This document shows, piece by piece, positions 60,052-64,000 of a stretch of DNA of 64,000 bases. The translations under genes were made by a program, and so were the position numbers. The DNA is taken from NCBI RefSeq assembly GCF_038502225.1, contig NC_091372.1, positions 11,522,612 through 11,586,611 on the forward strand, in the 5' to 3' direction. Each line of letters starts with the position of its first letter. The first letter of the stretch is position 1. The notes under the pieces are model-generated. The model saw only the letters and a list, made by a program, of their open reading frames with translations, had not been told where the DNA came from and searched no databases. The stretch comes from Cherax quadricarinatus. Its lineage: Eukaryota > Arthropoda > Malacostraca > Decapoda > Parastacidae.

Positions 60052-62714
60052 CCGGCCTGGTGTACATCACCTAGGATGACACCTCCAGTTACCCTGCCTG
60101 GTGTACATCACCTAGGATGACACCTCCAGTTACCCTGCCTGGTGTACATCACCGAGGATGACACCTCCAGTTACCCTGCCTGGTGTACATCACCTAGGAT
60201 GACACCTCCAGTTACCCTGCCTGGTGTACATCACCTAGGATGACACCTCCAGTTACCCTACTTGGTACACATCACCTAGGATGACACCTCCAGTTACCCT
60301 GCCTGGTGTACATCACCTAGGATGACACCTCCAGTTACCCTGCCTGGTGTACATCACCTAGGATGACACCTCCAGTTACCCTGCCTGGTGTACATCACCG
60401 AGGATGACACCTCCAGTTACCCTGCCTGGTGTACATCACCTAGGATGACACCTCCAGTTACCCTGCCTGGTGTACATCACCTAGGATGACACCTCCAGTT
60501 ACCCTACTTGGTACACATCACCTAGGATGACACCTCCAGTTACCCTGCCTGGTGTACATCACCTAGGATGACACCTCCAGTTACCCTACTTGGTACACAT
60601 CACCTAGGATGACACCTCCAGTTACCCTGCCTGGTGTACATCACCTAGGATGACACCTCCAGTTACCCTACTTGGTACACATCACCTAGGATGACACCTC
60701 CAGTTACCCTGCCTGGTGTACATCACCTAGGATGACACCTCCAGTTACCCTACTTGGTACACATCACCTAGGATGACACCTCCAGTTACCCTGCCTGGTG
60801 TACATCACCTAGGATGACACCTCCAGTTACCCTGCCTGGTGTACATCACCTAGGATGACACCTCCAGTTACCCTACTTGGTACACATCACCTAGGATGAC
60901 ACCTCCAGTTACCCTGCCTGGTGCACATCACCTAGGATGACACCTAGTTACCCTACTTGACACATCACCTAGGATGACACCTCCAGTTACCCTGCCTGGT
61001 GTACATCACCTAGGATGACACCTCCAGTTACCCTGCCTGGTGCACATCACCTAGGATGACACCTCCAGTTACCCTACTTGGTACACATCACCTAGGATGA
61101 CACCTCCAGTTACCCTGCCTGGTGTACATCACCTAGGATGACACCTCCAGTTACCCTACTTGGTACACATCACCCAGGATGACACCTCCAGTTACCCTGC
61201 CTGGTGTACATCACCTAGGATGACACCTCCAGTTACCCTGCCTGGTGTACATCACCTAGGATGACACCTCCAGTTACCCTGCCTGGTGTACATCACCGAG
61301 GATGACACCTCCAGTTACCCTGCCTGGTGTACATCACCTAGGATGACACCTCCAGTTACCCTGCCTGGTGTACATCACCTAGGATGACACCTCCAGTTAC
61401 CCTACTTGGTACACATCACCTAGGATGACACCTCCAGTTACCCTCCCTGGTGTACATCACCTAGGATGACACCTCCAGTTACACTGCCTGGTGTACATCA
61501 CCTAGGATGACACCTCCAGTTACCCTACCTAGTGTACGTCACATAGGATGACACCTACAGTTACCCTACCTAGTGTACATCACATAGGATGACACATCCA
61601 GTTACCCTACCTAGTGTACATCACATAGGATGACACCTCCAGTTACCCTACCTAGTATACATCACCTAGGATGACACCTCCAGTTACCCTACCTAGTGTA
61701 CGTCACATAGGATGACACCTCCAGTTACCCTACCTAGTGTACATCACATAGGATGACACCTCCAGTTACCCTACCTAGTGTACGTCACATAGGATGACAC
61801 CTCCAGTTACCCTACCTAGTATACATCACATAGGATGACACCTCCAGTTACCCTACCTAGTGTACGTCACATAGGATGACACCTCCAGTTACCCTACCTA
61901 GTGTACATCACATAGGATGACACCTCCAGTTACCCTACCTAGTATACATCACATAGGATGACACCTCGTTACCCTACCTAGTATACATCACATAGGATGA
62001 CACCTCCAGTTACCCTACCTAGTATACATCACATAGGATGACACCTCCAGTTACCCTACCTAGTATACATCACATAGGATGACACCTCCAGTTACCCTAC
62101 CTTGTGTACATCACATAGGATGACACCTCCAGTTACCCTACCTAGTGTACATCACATAGGATGACACCTCCAGTTACCCTACCTAGTGTACGTCACATAG
62201 GATGACACCTCCAGTTACCCTGCGTGGTGTACATCACCTAGGATGACACCTCCAGTTACCCTACCTAGTGTACATCACATAGGATGACACCTCCTGTTAC
62301 CCTACCTAGTGTACGTCACATAGGATGACACCTCCAGTTACCCTACCTAGTGTACATCACATAGGATGACACCTTCAGTTACCCTACCTAGTGTACATCA
62401 CATAGGATGACACCTCCAGTTACCCTACCTTGTGTACATCACATAGGATGACACCTCCCGTTACCCTACCTGGTGTACATCACATAGGATGACACCTCCA
62501 GTTACCCTACCTTGTGTACATCACATAGGATGACACCTCCAGTTACCCTACCTAGTGTACATCACATAGGATGACACCTCCAGTTACCCTACCTAGTGTA
62601 CGTCACATAGGATGACACCTCCAGTTACCCTACCTAGTGTACATCACATAGGATGACACCTCCAGTTACCCTACCTAGTGTACATCGCATAGGATGACAC
62701 CTCCAGTTACCCTC
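60052..62714. repeat. 41-bp satellite
   Basis: About 65 units of 41 bp (AGTTACCCTGCCTGGTGTAC, ATCACCTAGGATGACACCTC, C). From 60052 to about 61515 units are of the GCCTGGTGTAC/CACCTAGG type, with ACTTGGTACAC units alternating with them at about 60560-60900. From 61515 to the end they are ACCTAGTGTAC or ACCTAGTATAC with CACATAGG. Two units with a 3-8 bp loss lie at 60940-60970 and 61965. Confidence 0.97.
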
Positions 62715-63490
62715 GAAAATTCTCAGTGTTTCTGGAGTCCGATGCTAACTTCTCTGTGAATGGTATATACAGTACGCTGTTCTACTTTGTCCTTTATTTA
62801 CCCTATCCAATATGTGCTCTAATACACCATTATTCATCCGTCTGCTATTATTAGGGGAGGGCTAAACTCGTAGGGATTATACAGCGTCTGGGGGGAACGA
62901 AACGTAATAAAGTTTGTTCTGGGTAAGGGATTAGGTTTGATCTTAGGAAGGGGAGTGTTTAAGGTTGATCTGATGGAGGGTAGCTCCAATTCCTTGTATC
63001 AAAAACCCTTATTCAGTGTGAAAATGCCTCCTTTCTGCTCATCCACATCTGTATTACCAAACCAGCGCTTTCCTATATCCTTTCTAAATCTAAATTTTTC
63101 CAACTAACTCCATGCTGCGAGTCCTGTCTTGGGTAGATATTTTTACCACGTTACTGGCATCCACTTTAAGGGATTTCCTATCTGCAGTTTCATTATTATC
63201 AAAAAGAAGCGCTAAACCTGTAGTTTTATTTAAATTCCAACAAGAAAAAACATACAGAAATATGTTACATGGTTACATTTACAAAAGAAAGCTTAGTCTT
63301 ATATTATTGTGGTGCACGTGTTAGTCCAGCGGTTCTTACCAGGGGGGGAGGGAGAGACTAAGTAATTTCCAATGGGGATGGGGGGGGGGTTAACTCAGAA
63401 CAGTATAAAAAATATCTCGCTAAATGTGTTCATTTTATGTTGTGTGTTTGCGATCTGTTCATTAACAGACTCTCGAGGTTAAACAATCGA
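62715..63490. other. SINE-like copy and unique DNA
   Basis: At 62845-63030 there is a plus-strand SINE-like copy (TATTATTAGGGGAGGGCTAA, ACTCGTAGGGATTATACAGC, GGTAGCTCCAATTCC). At 63192-63235 there is a second head fragment (ATTATTATCAAAAAGAAGCG). A G-run of nine to ten bases is near 63381. No gene recognised. Confidence 0.55.
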
Positions 63491-63514
63491 AGTTAAGAAT
63501 GAAAACTAGTTATG

Positions 63515-64000
63515 TGGCGGAGACGAGGACCCACTGTGATGTAGTGGAGACGAGGACCCACTGTGATGTGCTGGAGACGAGGACCCACTGTTATGTGGTG
63601 GAGACGAGGACCCACTGTGATGTGGTGGAGACGAGGACCCACTGTGATGTGGTGGAGACGAGGACCCACTGTGATGTGGTGGAGACGAGGACCCACTGTG
63701 ATGTGGTGGAGACGAGGACCCACTGTGATGTGGAGACGAGGACCCATTGTGATGTGGTGGAGACGAGGACCCACTGTGATGTGGAGACGAGGACCCACTG
63801 TGATGTGGTGGAGACGAGGACCCATTGTGATGTGGAGACGAGGACCCACTGTGATGTGGTGGGGACGAGGACCCACTGTTATGTGGTGGGGACGAGGACC
63901 CACTGTTATGTGGTGGGGACGAGGACCCACTTATGTGGTGGGGACGAGGACCCACTGTGATGTGGAGACGAGGACCCACTGTGATGTGGTGGAGACGAGG
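63515..64000. repeat. 27-bp satellite running off the window
   Basis: Units of 27 bp (GTGGTGGAGACGAGGACCCA, CTGTGAT) with some 21-24-bp units lacking GTGGTG. It continues past the right edge. Overlapping open frames on both strands (TRTHCDVVE, GPRLHHITV, SGSSSPPHH) follow from a stop-free unit whose length is a multiple of three. Confidence 0.95.

Noticed and set aside
63493..63979. Frames encoding GPRLHHITV or SGSSSPPHH repeats
   Set aside because: Same cause: a 27-bp stop-free satellite unit.

Overview
The window is eukaryotic and reads like repeat-rich decapod crustacean DNA. I infer this from recalled resemblance to decapod LINEs with CACCCTGCC-type 3' tails and (CCAGGTAAACT)-type tails, an abundant SINE-like repeat headed by ATT/AAT tracts, and long TA tracts; no search was possible. 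There are no bacterial features: genes are split by GT-AG introns and most long reading frames are by-products of stop-free tandem repeats.

Layout. 1-4.9 kb: fragments of two LINE families, a foldback element, an AAT microsatellite and a 40-bp minisatellite with a hairpin in each unit. 4.92-24.27 kb: one uninterrupted 19.3-kb satellite of 36-bp monomers, passing into a 33-bp domain near 21 kb, with a higher-order period of about 3 kb. 24.3-28.1 kb: mostly unique AT-rich DNA with a 46-bp minisatellite. 28.1-35.2 kb: an almost complete but inactivated RTE-like LINE on the minus strand, a second 5'-truncated plus-strand copy inserted inside a 47-bp satellite, pieces of a third LINE family and four TA tracts. 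35.6-38.8 kb: a 58-bp array followed by a series of related 29/31-bp and ~26-bp repeats that change step by step. 39.4-49.3 kb: microsatellites, CR1/Jockey-like LINE pieces, foldback repeats, a 27-bp satellite and a tRNA-derived SINE. 50.1-59.7 kb: the only convincing protein gene. 60.05-62.71 kb: a 41-bp satellite. 63.5 kb to the end: another 27-bp satellite leaving the window.

The gene is on the minus strand. I trace five phase-compatible exons: 59590-54800 (4.8 kb, 1597 codons), 53209-53074, 52555-52396, 50782-50336 and, less surely, 50262-50180. The giant first coding exon encodes an acidic, Ser/Thr/Gln-rich, probably disordered region with several in-frame minisatellites. Joining exons 3 and 4 gives a paired EF-hand-like module that resembles, to my reading, the N-terminal EF-hand region of the meiotic dynein adaptor KASH5 (CCDC155) and relatives. 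The 3' end was not found and probably lies further left, so some or all of the repeat arrays from 1 to 50 kb may be intronic.

The most interesting points are this EF-hand gene with its repeat-built N-terminal arm, the ~83-monomer higher-order structure of the 19-kb satellite, and signs that satellites arise at the ends of dispersed foldback elements.
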